Positions 54,623 to 62,958 of a DNA stretch of 64,000 nt are shown in pieces. Within the stretch, counting starts at the first letter, position 1. Each line of letters begins with the position of its first letter. Source of the stretch: Paracoccaceae bacterium (GTDB lineage: Bacteria; Pseudomonadota; Alphaproteobacteria; Rhodobacterales; Rhodobacteraceae); the NCBI GenBank assembly GCA_024742455.1, contig JANSYL010000013.1:22865-86864 (forward strand). Direction: 5' to 3'. The notes beneath the pieces were generated by a model that ran no database searches, was not told where the DNA came from, and was given only the letters and a program-made list of their open reading frames with translations. Position numbers and translations under genes: made by a program.

Positions 54623-55312
54623 TCAGTAGCGGTCCTGGCCGGCCACGGCCACGACGATGAGAGACGGGATGATTAGGTTGACGATGTCGAAGACCGAATA
54701 AAGAACGATGACCCCGCCGGACTGACCGGCACCGATCACGACATCGACAAAATGCAGGATGGGGTAGACCGCCCAGCCGACGGTCATCAGAAGCCGGATC
54801 CAGAACCAGCCCAGCGTAACGGCGCGACCCGATTTGCGCACCGCCTCAGCCATGGCGCCGAAATACATCTCGCCCAGGATGTAGAGCCAGAAGGCGATCG
54901 AGATGAGCGCGCCGAGCGTGGGGTTGAAGAAGGACGCATCCCCCAGCCAACGGCCGAAGACCATGAGAACCGCCGCCGCGCTGATCCGCCAGAACACGCC
55001 CGAAGGCACCGGCCCCTGGCTGCGGGCGAAGAAATAGACCGCCACGACCTGGATCGGGTGGACCGTGTACCAAGCCGAGAAGCGAACGCCCGCCGAGGCC
55101 TCTGCCCCGCTCAGCCAGTACCCGGCCGCACCGGCGTAATAGATCGCCGTGACGAGACATGCCGTCCCCACAAGAGCGCCGGGCACGCGCCAGCGTTCGT
55201 TGGACCAACTGAGGCCCAGAAAGGCGATGACTGCGGATGCGAAACTCATCAGCGCAAGGCCCGTCAAGGTCGTCGATACTACGTCGGATGAGGAATAGAT
55301 GTGCGTGAACAT
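54623..55312 (-). CDS. Microbial-rhodopsin homologue lacking the retinal lysine
   Basis: A 229-residue seven-helix protein that aligns by eye with proteorhodopsin along its whole length. Helix C: VRFSAWYTVHP against FRYIDWLLTVP (Arg77 and Trp81 kept; the acceptor Asp becomes Ala80). Helix D: VLMVFGRWLGDAS against VMLVFGYMGEAG. Helix F: VGWAVYPILHF against FGWAIYPVGYF (Trp180, Tyr183, Pro184). Helix G: YSVFDIVNLIIPSLI against YNLADFVNKILFGLI, with Asp209 kept but the Schiff-base Lys replaced by Leu213. The donor Glu position is Ala91. It therefore cannot bind retinal covalently or pump by the usual mechanism. It starts nine bases after an ABC permease gene, with GAGGT as ribosome-binding site. 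Confidence 0.87.
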   Translation of the reverse strand: MFTHIYSSSDVVSTTLTGLALMSFASAVIAFLGLSWSNERWRVPGALVGTACLVTAIYYAGAAGYWLSGAEASAGVRFSAWYTVHPIQVVAVYFFARSQGPVPSGVFWRISAAAVLMVFGRWLGDASFFNPTLGALISIAFWLYILGEMYFGAMAEAVRKSGRAVTLGWFWIRLLMTVGWAVYPILHFVDVVIGAGQSGGVIVLYSVFDIVNLIIPSLIVVAVAGQDRY

Positions 55313-55321
55313 GGGCTTACC

Positions 55322-56743
55322 TCACACTGTGGCCCGGATGTGCGGAGACCGGCCATAGAGCGCCACCATGGGAAGGATGAGCAGGCCGAAGATGAATTGC
55401 TGCCACTCGTATTCGAGCCCGATACCGAGCAGGAACGAGGTCAGCACCTGGAGGACGAGCACGCCAATCACGGTGAACCCGTAACCGCCATTGCCACCCA
55501 GAAGGGACGTGCCGCCGATGACCACGGCGGCGAGCGTGGTGAAAAGATACGGGTCGCCCACGCCGATGAAGGCACCGCCCGACCACCCGAGCAGGAGGGA
55601 CCCCGCAAGCGCGGCGAACACGCCCGAGATGACGTAGCAGCCGACCCAGTACCGGAACTCGGAAATGCCGATCAGTGCGGCAGAACGGCGGTTGCCACCC
55701 AGCGCATAGAGATTGCGCCCCCAGGCGGTCGTCCGCAGCCCCACGATCACGACGATCGCGATCACGATCCAGATGATGATGGTCGGCGGCAGCGCTAGCC
55801 CGAAGAAGCGCCCGTTCATGGCCGCGAGGTTCGACAGCCAGCGCGGAACGGTGCCGAAGACATTGCCGGCGAACTGCGAGCCGATCGACGTCATGATCTG
55901 CGTGAAACCCGCCACAGCGAAGCCGGTCCCCAGCGTGACGATCAGCGCCTGGCCCTGCAGGCGGAACGACACCAGCCCGTTGATCAGTCCGACGACACCG
56001 CCGAGGATCAGGATGAAGGCGAAGGCCACCCCTGTCGGCACGCCCAGCGTGATAAGGAACAGAAGCGCGATGTTGGACGATCCGATCACGAAAGGGATCG
56101 ACAGGTCGAGCCCGCCCAGCAGCGCCACCATCGTCTGACCCACGCTCGCGATGCCGAGGAAGGCGGCAAAGAGCAGGATCGCCTTGATGTTCGGGCCGGA
56201 CAGGAAGCCCTCGATCGAGAAGGCCGAAATCACGATGAGCGCACCTAGGACGATGAGCCCGATGAAGGCGGACCGGCCTGAGGCGAAATAACCCGAGACC
56301 TTGAAGGCAAAGAGGAGGATCAGCTCGAGCACGAGGAACGCGATCAGGTTCTTGATCGATCGGAACTCCGGGATCGCGGCCGTCAGCAGCAGGTAGAGCA
56401 GAAGCAGGGCGGCCATCGCCAGGACGAGAATGCGGTTCTCGCGCCAGACCTTCCGGGATCGCGCGCCTTGCGCCTCGGCCTCGTCCGCGGTGGTGGCCGC
56501 CTGCCACTCGGACCGCGTTTCGAACACGACCGTTACGTAATTTGCGGTGACGAGGAACAGCGCGGCGATGACCAGAGTGTAAAGGATCACCTGCTGCGCC
56601 GGCAGTCCCTCCTGTGCGAATCCGACGCCCAGACCGATCGCGGCGAGGATCACCGTCAGCGCGATGTTGATCCACAGAACGAGGGCCGATCGCGGGATGG
56701 GCAGCAGGCTCGTCCGCAGGGCATTGGTGGCGTTCTCGCTCAT
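55322..56743 (-). CDS. Sugar-type ABC permease (RbsC-like) with extended N-terminus
   Basis: A 473-residue permease of the branched-chain/ribose (BPD_transp_2) family. The core begins near residue 170 with FLSGPNIKAILLFAAFLGIASVGQTMVALLGGLDLSIPFVIG and later NGLVSFRLQGQALIVTLGT and NLYALGGNRRSAALIGI, as in RbsC. About 165 extra residues with roughly four or five additional hydrophobic segments precede it. Its start overlaps the stop of the other permease gene by four bases, so both subunits are made together. Confidence 0.88.
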   Translation of the reverse strand: MSENATNALRTSLLPIPRSALVLWINIALTVILAAIGLGVGFAQEGLPAQQVILYTLVIAALFLVTANYVTVVFETRSEWQAATTADEAEAQGARSRKVWRENRILVLAMAALLLLYLLLTAAIPEFRSIKNLIAFLVLELILLFAFKVSGYFASGRSAFIGLIVLGALIVISAFSIEGFLSGPNIKAILLFAAFLGIASVGQTMVALLGGLDLSIPFVIGSSNIALLFLITLGVPTGVAFAFILILGGVVGLINGLVSFRLQGQALIVTLGTGFAVAGFTQIMTSIGSQFAGNVFGTVPRWLSNLAAMNGRFFGLALPPTIIIWIVIAIVVIVGLRTTAWGRNLYALGGNRRSAALIGISEFRYWVGCYVISGVFAALAGSLLLGWSGGAFIGVGDPYLFTTLAAVVIGGTSLLGGNGGYGFTVIGVLVLQVLTSFLLGIGLEYEWQQFIFGLLILPMVALYGRSPHIRATV

Positions 56744-58077
56744 CTCGAGCCCCCGAAGATCTGCGCGTCCGGCTGGATCGCCACGGCGAGGAAGAGGCCG
56801 AGGGTCAGGACGGCGATAAAGACGTAGAGGAACAGGCCCATCCGGCGCGCGCCGGCTTCGGCGTCGATCAGGCGTGCGGCAACCACGAAGGCGAGCGCCG
56901 CGAGCGCCCCCAGAAGGGATAGGGCCTGGACGCGGCTGATCCCGCCGCCTTCGGTCGCAATGCGTACGGGCTCGATTAGGAAGTAGCGCGCGGCAAGCGG
57001 CGCCTCGACGGCGGCGGGCGGCACCGCTGCATATATGTCGGCGGTCGCCACCTGCATCATGATGCCGACCACTACAAGGCCGAGCACAAGGAAGGCCGCC
57101 CCCGGCGAAACAAAGCTGACGCGGCGTGCGATGACCGGCACGAGCAGCGTCAGCAGAAGCGACACGACCAGCACCAGCCCGTAGATCATCTGGGTCATGA
57201 AGGCCTGGATGGCGCCGAAGTTGAAGGTCGAAAGAACGTATCCGATCAGCCAGAGGCTGACCGCACCCAGAAGCGCGCCGGTGACACCCCCGCGCCCGCC
57301 CGACAGCGCCACGCCGCCCAGAACTAGGGCCGTGACCGCCGTCAGGGTCATGTTCTGCCCCTGCGTCGGGTCGCCCGAGGAAATCAGCGCGGTGTAGCAG
57401 ATGGCGCCGAGGCCCACGTAAATCCCGGCGATCAGATGGGCGCCGATCCGGACGATCTCGGTCTGGATACCGGAGGTCCAGGCTGCGCGCTCGTCATAGC
57501 CCATCATCTTGAGGTTCTGGTAGAAACTCGTGGTGGTGAAGACGTACCAGCCCAGTGTCGCCAGAACGAGGATCAGAAGGATAGGCGAGAAGATCGTGGT
57601 GCCGAGCCCCCAACCCGACATGAACTCGGGCGCGACGCCGCCGGGGCGCGGAAGGATCACGAGGTTGATGCCGGTGAGCGCAAGAAACCCTGACAGCGCC
57701 ACGATGATCGGCTGCACCCGCACCCAGATCACGATCAGGGCGAACAGGAGCTGATAGGCCATACCAAGGCCGATGGCGACGATGAAGGTCGCGATCGGAC
57801 TTGTCAGAAGGCCGGCCGTCGAGAGCTTGACGACGACGACATTGATGAAGGCCAGAAGCGGCCCGACGGCAAGGTCGACCGTGCCCCGCCCGGCCACCGC
57901 CAGCACCATCAGCGCGTAGGTCGCAAGGATCAGCGGTGCCGCCACGATGATCGCGCTTCCCAGGCCCGAGGGCGAGACAAGCGCGGGCCCCCGGATGACG
58001 GCCGTGCCGACCAGGACAGCGATCAGGATGATCGGTACCAGCAGGTAGGCGTTCGAAGAGGCGGCGCGCTCGGGCAT
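56740..58077 (-). CDS. Sugar-type ABC permease (RbsC-like) with extended C-terminus
   Basis: A 445-residue permease of the same family. The core occupies about the first 330 residues (LMVLAVAGRGTVDLAVGPLLAF, VQPIIVALSGFLALTGI, GGVALSGGRGGVTGALLG). About 110 further residues add three hydrophobic segments. It is the mirror of its partner, which is extended at the other end. Two different permeases imply a heterodimeric channel for the importer driven by the ATPase at 59.5-61.7 kb. Confidence 0.87.
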   Translation of the reverse strand: MPERAASSNAYLLVPIILIAVLVGTAVIRGPALVSPSGLGSAIIVAAPLILATYALMVLAVAGRGTVDLAVGPLLAFINVVVVKLSTAGLLTSPIATFIVAIGLGMAYQLLFALIVIWVRVQPIIVALSGFLALTGINLVILPRPGGVAPEFMSGWGLGTTIFSPILLILVLATLGWYVFTTTSFYQNLKMMGYDERAAWTSGIQTEIVRIGAHLIAGIYVGLGAICYTALISSGDPTQGQNMTLTAVTALVLGGVALSGGRGGVTGALLGAVSLWLIGYVLSTFNFGAIQAFMTQMIYGLVLVVSLLLTLLVPVIARRVSFVSPGAAFLVLGLVVVGIMMQVATADIYAAVPPAAVEAPLAARYFLIEPVRIATEGGGISRVQALSLLGALAALAFVVAARLIDAEAGARRMGLFLYVFIAVLTLGLFLAVAIQPDAQIFGGSR

Positions 58078-58099
58078 AGATGTGCTTTCTCAGAGGGCA

Positions 58100-58126
58100 G
58101 GCCCCCGGAGACATGCTCCGGAGGCC
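58100..58126 (-). other. Intergenic hairpin after the hydrolase gene
   Basis: GGCCCCCGGAG and CTCCGGAGGCC pair over eleven positions with one mismatch, loop ACATG, between the hydrolase stop and the permease start. No T tract follows. It may tune expression of the permeases relative to the upstream genes. Confidence 0.6.
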
Positions 58127-58134
58127 GATTTCGC

Positions 58135-59091
58135 TTACAGCTCGACCACGCGGCGCTCGGGGCGGCGCTCCTGCGCCTGGCCCGAGCGGCCGCTTGCCGC
58201 GCCGCGCGCGGCCCAGTCGCGATGGGCCGGACCGCCCCGGCGCTCGGGGTCGTTCTGGATGATCTTCTTCAGCACCGGGGTGACCACGTCCTTGAATTTC
58301 TCGGGGTCTTCCGAGGTCGGGAAATGGCCGCCGCCAAAGATGATGCATTCGCTGTTCTTCACCTTCTCGGCGGTGCGCTGCGTCATCTCGGGGGTGCAGG
58401 CGAAGTCGTATTCACCGGTCAGGAAGTAGATCGGCAGCTTGCCCGAGATCTTGTGGACCTTGTCGCGGTAATCGCTATCGACTGAGTAGTAGTAGAGATC
58501 GCCCTTGAAGATGCCAGGGCCGCCCTGAGCGTAATACCACCACGTCTCCCAGCGGTATTCGTCGGGGCTGTCGGGGGCCATCAGGCCGAAGACGGAGGTC
58601 GCCACCGCCTCGCCGCCGTGAATATGCGGGTGATGCAGTGGGTCGATCCACCAGCCGGGGCTGTGGTCGCAGCCCTCGAGCGAGATCAGCGCCGAGTATT
58701 CGTTCTCGTAGCGCAGCGCCAGTTCGAGGCAGATGTTGCCGCCCATCGACTGGCCCATGACGACCGGCTTGTGAAGGTCGAGCGCACGGCAGAACTCGAG
58801 GATGAATTCCGAGTAGAAGCTGGTCGTCAGCTTGTACTCGTCCTCCATCATGTGCCAGCCGGCCGGCGGCAGCGACTTGCCATGCCAGGGCAGGTCGAAG
58901 GCGATGACCCGGAAGTTGGCCGTGATGTCGGGATCGCAGAGCTGGTGGCGGTATTCGCGCCCGTCCGCGCCTGCGGTGTGCAGACAGACCATCGGAATGC
59001 CTTCGCCGGATTCCTCGTAATAGGTCCGGTAGGTCTTGCCCTGGCAGGTGATGTAGACGTAGCGGCCGACGATGGGATCGTGCTTGTTCAT
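58135..59091 (-). CDS. Alpha/beta hydrolase with basic C-terminal tail
   Basis: A 318-residue alpha/beta hydrolase. Oxyanion loop region MVCLHTAGADGRE (about 34-46), nucleophile elbow GQSMGGN with Ser115, acid in LTGEYDFACTPE and catalytic His in FGGGHFPTSED complete the triad. No signal peptide, so it acts in the cytoplasm, presumably on the compound brought in by the ABC importer. The last 35 residues are Arg/Pro/Gly-rich and look disordered, an unusual tail for the family. It begins 12 bases after the upstream 134-residue gene. Confidence 0.88.
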   Translation of the reverse strand: MNKHDPIVGRYVYITCQGKTYRTYYEESGEGIPMVCLHTAGADGREYRHQLCDPDITANFRVIAFDLPWHGKSLPPAGWHMMEDEYKLTTSFYSEFILEFCRALDLHKPVVMGQSMGGNICLELALRYENEYSALISLEGCDHSPGWWIDPLHHPHIHGGEAVATSVFGLMAPDSPDEYRWETWWYYAQGGPGIFKGDLYYYSVDSDYRDKVHKISGKLPIYFLTGEYDFACTPEMTQRTAEKVKNSECIIFGGGHFPTSEDPEKFKDVVTPVLKKIIQNDPERRGGPAHRDWAARGAASGRSGQAQERRPERRVVEL

Positions 59092-59103
59092 CGGTATGTC
59101 TCC

Positions 59104-59508
59104 TCAGACTTCGCGCATGAGCGCGAGCATCCAGGTCAGCGCGCGCATGTTCTGCCAGAACGGCAGGGTGTTGCCCTCAATGACGAGTTGCTTGTGAAGG
59201 GGATGGGCCATCGCCCAGATGTCGTTGAACATCGGCGGTGGGGTCTTCTGGGCGAATTTCGACCAGGCGGTCGAGGGCGCGCGCAGGGCAAATTCATAGC
59301 CCATGTCTGAGGGCATCAGCCCTTCGGAAATCGTCTCGATCCGGCCCCGGCGCACTTCGCAGAGGAAATCGGTATCGTCGATGCCGATTACGAAACGGGC
59401 ATTGAAGAAGCGCCCGATCACCGGCAGGACCCGGTCCTCGTTCACGCACCGTGCCCATCGCTCGACCCATTCGAGATTGAAGGACTTTCTGCTGCCAAAG
59501 TTGCTCAT
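59104..59508 (-). CDS. Hypothetical 134-residue protein, possibly SCP2-like
   Basis: A 134-residue soluble protein. The middle (RFVIGIDDTDFLCEVRRGRIETI) has the beta-rich pattern seen in SCP2 sterol-carrier-like domains, and the C-terminal half is Trp- and Met-rich (FNDIWAMAHPLHKQLVIEGN, then FWQNMRALTWMLALM). Family assignment is tentative. It lies between the ATPase-PEBP gene (19 bases) and the hydrolase (12 bases), so is certainly part of the operon. A lipid or hydrophobic small-molecule carrier is one possibility. Confidence 0.7.
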   Translation of the reverse strand: MSNFGSRKSFNLEWVERWARCVNEDRVLPVIGRFFNARFVIGIDDTDFLCEVRRGRIETISEGLMPSDMGYEFALRAPSTAWSKFAQKTPPPMFNDIWAMAHPLHKQLVIEGNTLPFWQNMRALTWMLALMREV

Positions 59509-59527
59509 GTGTGGGACTCCTCCTGGT

Positions 59528-61690
59528 TCAGGCCGCTGGCAGCGCGGCCTTTGCGGGACCGTAGGTTGCTGTGAAACTTGCCTGGTCGATCGTGACGGGC
59601 AGGACCGCCCGAGCGAATGTGGACAGATCCGCGTCCGACGGGATGTCGAGGCTGCGGACCTTCAGCGCATAAAGTGTGAAGACGTAGCGATGGGCCCGAT
59701 CCGGCGGCCAGGGACCGCCGTAACCGCGCCCGAAGCCCGGGATCGCGAAGGTGACAAAATCCGAGTTCAGCTCCTGGCTGCCCGAGGGCATCGCCGCCGT
59801 CATCGAGGCGCCCTCGGGAAGGCCGCGCAGGCTGCCGGGGATGTTGTAGACGAGCCAATGGGCGAAGCTGCGCGGGAAGTCGAACTCCTCGGGCAGGTCG
59901 GGGTCGGTGATGGACAGCGCGAAACTGGCCGTCCCCTCGGGCACGCCTTCCCATTCCAGTGCCGGCGAGCGGCGGTGCCGTTCGGCGAAACGGTCCGGAA
60001 TGACCCCGCCTTGCGGGATCTCGGGCGCGAGAAGTAGGAACCCTGACTGGTTCATGGCAATCCTCCCTGCAATCCTGGGACGTGTGCGCACCGGCCGCGC
60101 GACGGGGCGGCCCTCGTCGAAGCCCGGATGCCAGACAACGCGACCGGCGCTTTTCGTGGCTTCTTCGCCCGGCAAGCGGGCGTCGGGCTTGCGCCCGAAG
60201 GTGGCGTTCAGGATGACATGAGTGTCGAAGGGGGGCTCAAAGCTCGACGAGACGACCCCGCCCCGGAACACCAGCACCCGGTTGCACAGATTGAGGAACT
60301 CCTCGATTTCCGAGGAGAGGAACACCACCGCGTTGCCGCGCGCGGCGAAGGCGCGCAGATTGCGGTAGAGGTCGAGTTTCGCGCCGATGTCGATGCCACG
60401 GGCGGGGTCATTCAGCACGAGGATACCCGGCCGTTCGGCGAAGGCGCGCGCGATCAGGACCTTCTGCTGGTTGCCTCCCGAAAGCGAGGTGATCAGATTG
60501 CCCGGACTGCCCATCTTCGTTGCCAGAAGCCCGGTCTCGTGCTCGAAGATCGGGTCGAGTTTCTGCCGGTTGACGAAACGGAACAGCCCGCCGAAACCGT
60601 AGTCGCGGTAGATCGGCATCGACATGTTTTCGAAGATCGAGAGGTTGGGGAAGATCCCCTCCTTCTTGCGATCCCCCGAAACGTAGGAAATCCCGTTCTC
60701 CCGAGCGCTGCGCAGGTCCACGATCGGCTCGGCGGCACCGTTCTGCACCACGTTGACATGTCCGGCCAGAAGCGGCCGGACGCCGGCAACAGCGCGCACG
60801 AAATCTGCCTGCCCCTGACCGTCGAGCCCGGTCACGCCCACGACCTCGCCGGGACAGAGAGTGAAGTCGAAGGCTTGGGTATCAGGCCAGACGCGGATAT
60901 CGGTCATGCGCAGCACGGGCCGGTTCAAGACTGGCTTGACCGGCTGCTGGTCGGCCTGGGCGCGTTCGCGCTCGGGTCCTGCGATGAGATGGAGGATGTT
61001 GTCCTCGGTGATCTCTTCCTTATCCAGCGTGCCCACGGAGACGCCGTCACGCAGCACGGTCGCACGGTCGGCGATGCGCACTAGCTCGGCGATGCGGTGG
61101 GTGACGATGAAGATTGCGCAGCCCGCTGTCTTCATCTCGCGCATTTTCCGAAACAGCCGCTCGGTCGCCTCGAAATCGAGCGCCGCCGAGCTTTCGTCGA
61201 GGATCAGGAGCCGCGGGTTGGTCAGCATGCCGCGTGCGATCGTGATCCATTGCTTTATGGACAGTGGAAGCTCTCCGACGATCGTGTCGGGATCGAGGTC
61301 GAACCCCAGTAGATCCTGCAGAACGCCGCGGGCGCGGGCGTAGCGCTCCCCTCGCGGCTCGGAGGCGCCGAAGAGGCCGTCGGCGCCGAGAAACAGGTTG
61401 TCGAGAACCGAGCATTCGTCGGCGACAAGCACTTCCTGGTAGACATTCGCAATGCCAAGCGCCTTGGACTCGGCAGGCGTCGAGGCGGATTTTCCGAAGA
61501 TCGAAACCTGGCCGCTGTCGGGCAGCAGAACACCCGAGATCACCTTGGCCAGGGTAGACTTGCCCGACCCGTTGCCGCCGATGATCGCGTGAACCTCGCC
61601 GACGTAGGCGCGCAGGTTCACCCGGTCCAGGGCGACCGTGGGGCCGAAGGTCTTACGGACTTCGACGAGTTCTGCGGCGACGGCGGACAC
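59528..61690 (-). CDS. Double sugar-type ABC ATPase fused to a YbhB/PEBP domain
   Basis: A 720-residue protein. Domain one: Walker A GGNGSGKST (38-46), Walker B RLLILDESSAALD, an LSIKQ signature. Domain two: degenerate Walker A GLDGQGQAD as in RbsA, full signature LSGGNQQKVLIARAF, Walker B ILVLNDPARGID. After a linker of about 45 residues the same frame continues without a stop into a YbhB/YbcL (PEBP, Raf-kinase-inhibitor-like) domain from about 546 (SPALEWEGVP, SFALSITDPD, HWLVYNIPG). An internal ATG at 60055 has its own GGGAGGA site, so a free PEBP protein (59528-60055) may also be made. The GTG start lies after a hairpin; an ATG inside the binding-protein stop (61765) is an alternative. 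Confidence 0.85.
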   Translation of the reverse strand: MSAVAAELVEVRKTFGPTVALDRVNLRAYVGEVHAIIGGNGSGKSTLAKVISGVLLPDSGQVSIFGKSASTPAESKALGIANVYQEVLVADECSVLDNLFLGADGLFGASEPRGERYARARGVLQDLLGFDLDPDTIVGELPLSIKQWITIARGMLTNPRLLILDESSAALDFEATERLFRKMREMKTAGCAIFIVTHRIAELVRIADRATVLRDGVSVGTLDKEEITEDNILHLIAGPERERAQADQQPVKPVLNRPVLRMTDIRVWPDTQAFDFTLCPGEVVGVTGLDGQGQADFVRAVAGVRPLLAGHVNVVQNGAAEPIVDLRSARENGISYVSGDRKKEGIFPNLSIFENMSMPIYRDYGFGGLFRFVNRQKLDPIFEHETGLLATKMGSPGNLITSLSGGNQQKVLIARAFAERPGILVLNDPARGIDIGAKLDLYRNLRAFAARGNAVVFLSSEIEEFLNLCNRVLVFRGGVVSSSFEPPFDTHVILNATFGRKPDARLPGEEATKSAGRVVWHPGFDEGRPVARPVRTRPRIAGRIAMNQSGFLLLAPEIPQGGVIPDRFAERHRRSPALEWEGVPEGTASFALSITDPDLPEEFDFPRSFAHWLVYNIPGSLRGLPEGASMTAAMPSGSQELNSDFVTFAIPGFGRGYGGPWPPDRAHRYVFTLYALKVRSLDIPSDADLSTFARAVLPVTIDQASFTATYGPAKAALPAA

Positions 61691-61726
61691 GGGCGTTGGC
61701 TTTCTCGATATGGGGTCCGGGAAAGG

Positions 61727-61753
61727 CCCGGCCGGGGGTGAGCCCCGACCGGG
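61727..61753 (-). other. Hairpin between binding-protein and ATPase genes
   Basis: CCCGGCCGGGG and CCCCGACCGGG pair over eleven positions with one mismatch around the loop GTGAG, eleven bases after the binding-protein stop. Such hairpins behind periplasmic binding-protein genes usually keep the binding protein more abundant than the rest of the transporter. Confidence 0.7.
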
Positions 61754-61764
61754 ACCAGCTTGCA

Positions 61765-62958
61765 TTACTGCGCGGGATGGGACGCGGGGTCGTAGGCCGC
61801 CGGATCGGCAGGACGCAGGAAGAAGTTGTCCAGGAAGGCGGTTCCGGCCCAGGCCTCGATGCCAGGGTGGTACCACTGGTCTGACTGCTCCGAGCAATCG
61901 GCCGGGATCGCCTCGAGCATCTCCTCGCGGGTCATCATCACGGGCTCGGTCAGGATCGACTGGATGATCGGGCCCTGCCCCTGGAGCGTCCGCATCATGA
62001 TGTTCCAGATCATCTCGAAATCGTCGCCCGGGGGCCAGGCGTGGATCGCGGCCGAGACGTAATCGGGGTTGTTGCGCCAGTAGCACAGCGCGCCCAACTC
62101 CGAGCCGATGGTGATCGGAACCATGTCGCGGCCGGATTGCTGAAGCGCCCGCAGCGCACCCAGTTCAGAGGCCGACTGGATGATGATGCCGTCAAGCCGG
62201 CCGGGGTTCGTGGCCAGCCAGCGCTGGATCTCAGCCTGGGCGACCTGGTCGGTCCACATGCCGGAGATCGGCCCTTCGACCTCGATACCGGAGAACTCGG
62301 CCATCGCGGCCTCGATCCCGACATTTTGGCTGTCGGACGCGGAAGCGCCGGGAATGCCCTCGACGTTCAGGACACGGCCTTCGCCGCCGATTTCCTGAGC
62401 CATCCATTCGCCCATCATGCGACCGCCGACTACGAAGTTGGCCGAAGAGTTCACCGCATAGGGGCTGGTCAGGTAGCCGATGCCGGAGAAGACGGGAACG
62501 CCGTTGTTGTGGGCGTACTCGACCGAGGCGTTCAGTGCCGTGGGGTTCGAACAGCACACGATGATCGCGTCGACGCCCTGGTCGACAAGCTGCCGGATCT
62601 GCTGGATCTGGGTCGCGTCGTTCAGGTTAGACTGGGTGATGATCACCTCGTCGATAAGCCCAAGCTCGCGCCAGCGGGGGATGAGTTCGTTCTGGAGCCG
62701 GTCCATGACCGCCGCGCGCCAGGTGTTGCCGGCATAGGACGAGGCATAGCCGATCGTCCACGGCGGCGGGTTGGGCGCAATCCAGTCACGATAGGCGCTT
62801 TCACCGAGCGGCTGGTTTGGATCCATGAGGTCGGGATTGTAGAGCCGCTCCTGAATGTCGGCGGGAAGTTCGCTGACATCGGCAAATGCGGTGGTGGTGG
62901 CCAGTGCGAAGGCGCACGCGAACGCACCTCGCAGCAGGGCTGTTTGGGTCGAGGTCAT
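61765..62958 (-). CDS. Sugar-type ABC transporter periplasmic binding protein
   Basis: A 397-residue RbsB-like binding protein. Signal peptide with cleavage near residue 26 (TTTAFA followed by DV). The type I periplasmic fold shows TIGYASSYAGNTWRAAVMD, the VDQGVDAIIVCCSN strand-loop, and DGIIIQSASELGALRAL. About 70 residues between the signal and the first strand are longer than usual, and a Trp/Tyr-rich C-terminal extension follows the core. The ligand is unknown; acquisition of a non-sugar compound is possible given the hydrolase in the operon. GGGAGGATGAG precedes the ATG. First gene of the long operon. Confidence 0.9.
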   Translation of the reverse strand: MTSTQTALLRGAFACAFALATTTAFADVSELPADIQERLYNPDLMDPNQPLGESAYRDWIAPNPPPWTIGYASSYAGNTWRAAVMDRLQNELIPRWRELGLIDEVIITQSNLNDATQIQQIRQLVDQGVDAIIVCCSNPTALNASVEYAHNNGVPVFSGIGYLTSPYAVNSSANFVVGGRMMGEWMAQEIGGEGRVLNVEGIPGASASDSQNVGIEAAMAEFSGIEVEGPISGMWTDQVAQAEIQRWLATNPGRLDGIIIQSASELGALRALQQSGRDMVPITIGSELGALCYWRNNPDYVSAAIHAWPPGDDFEMIWNIMMRTLQGQGPIIQSILTEPVMMTREEMLEAIPADCSEQSDQWYHPGIEAWAGTAFLDNFFLRPADPAAYDPASHPAQ

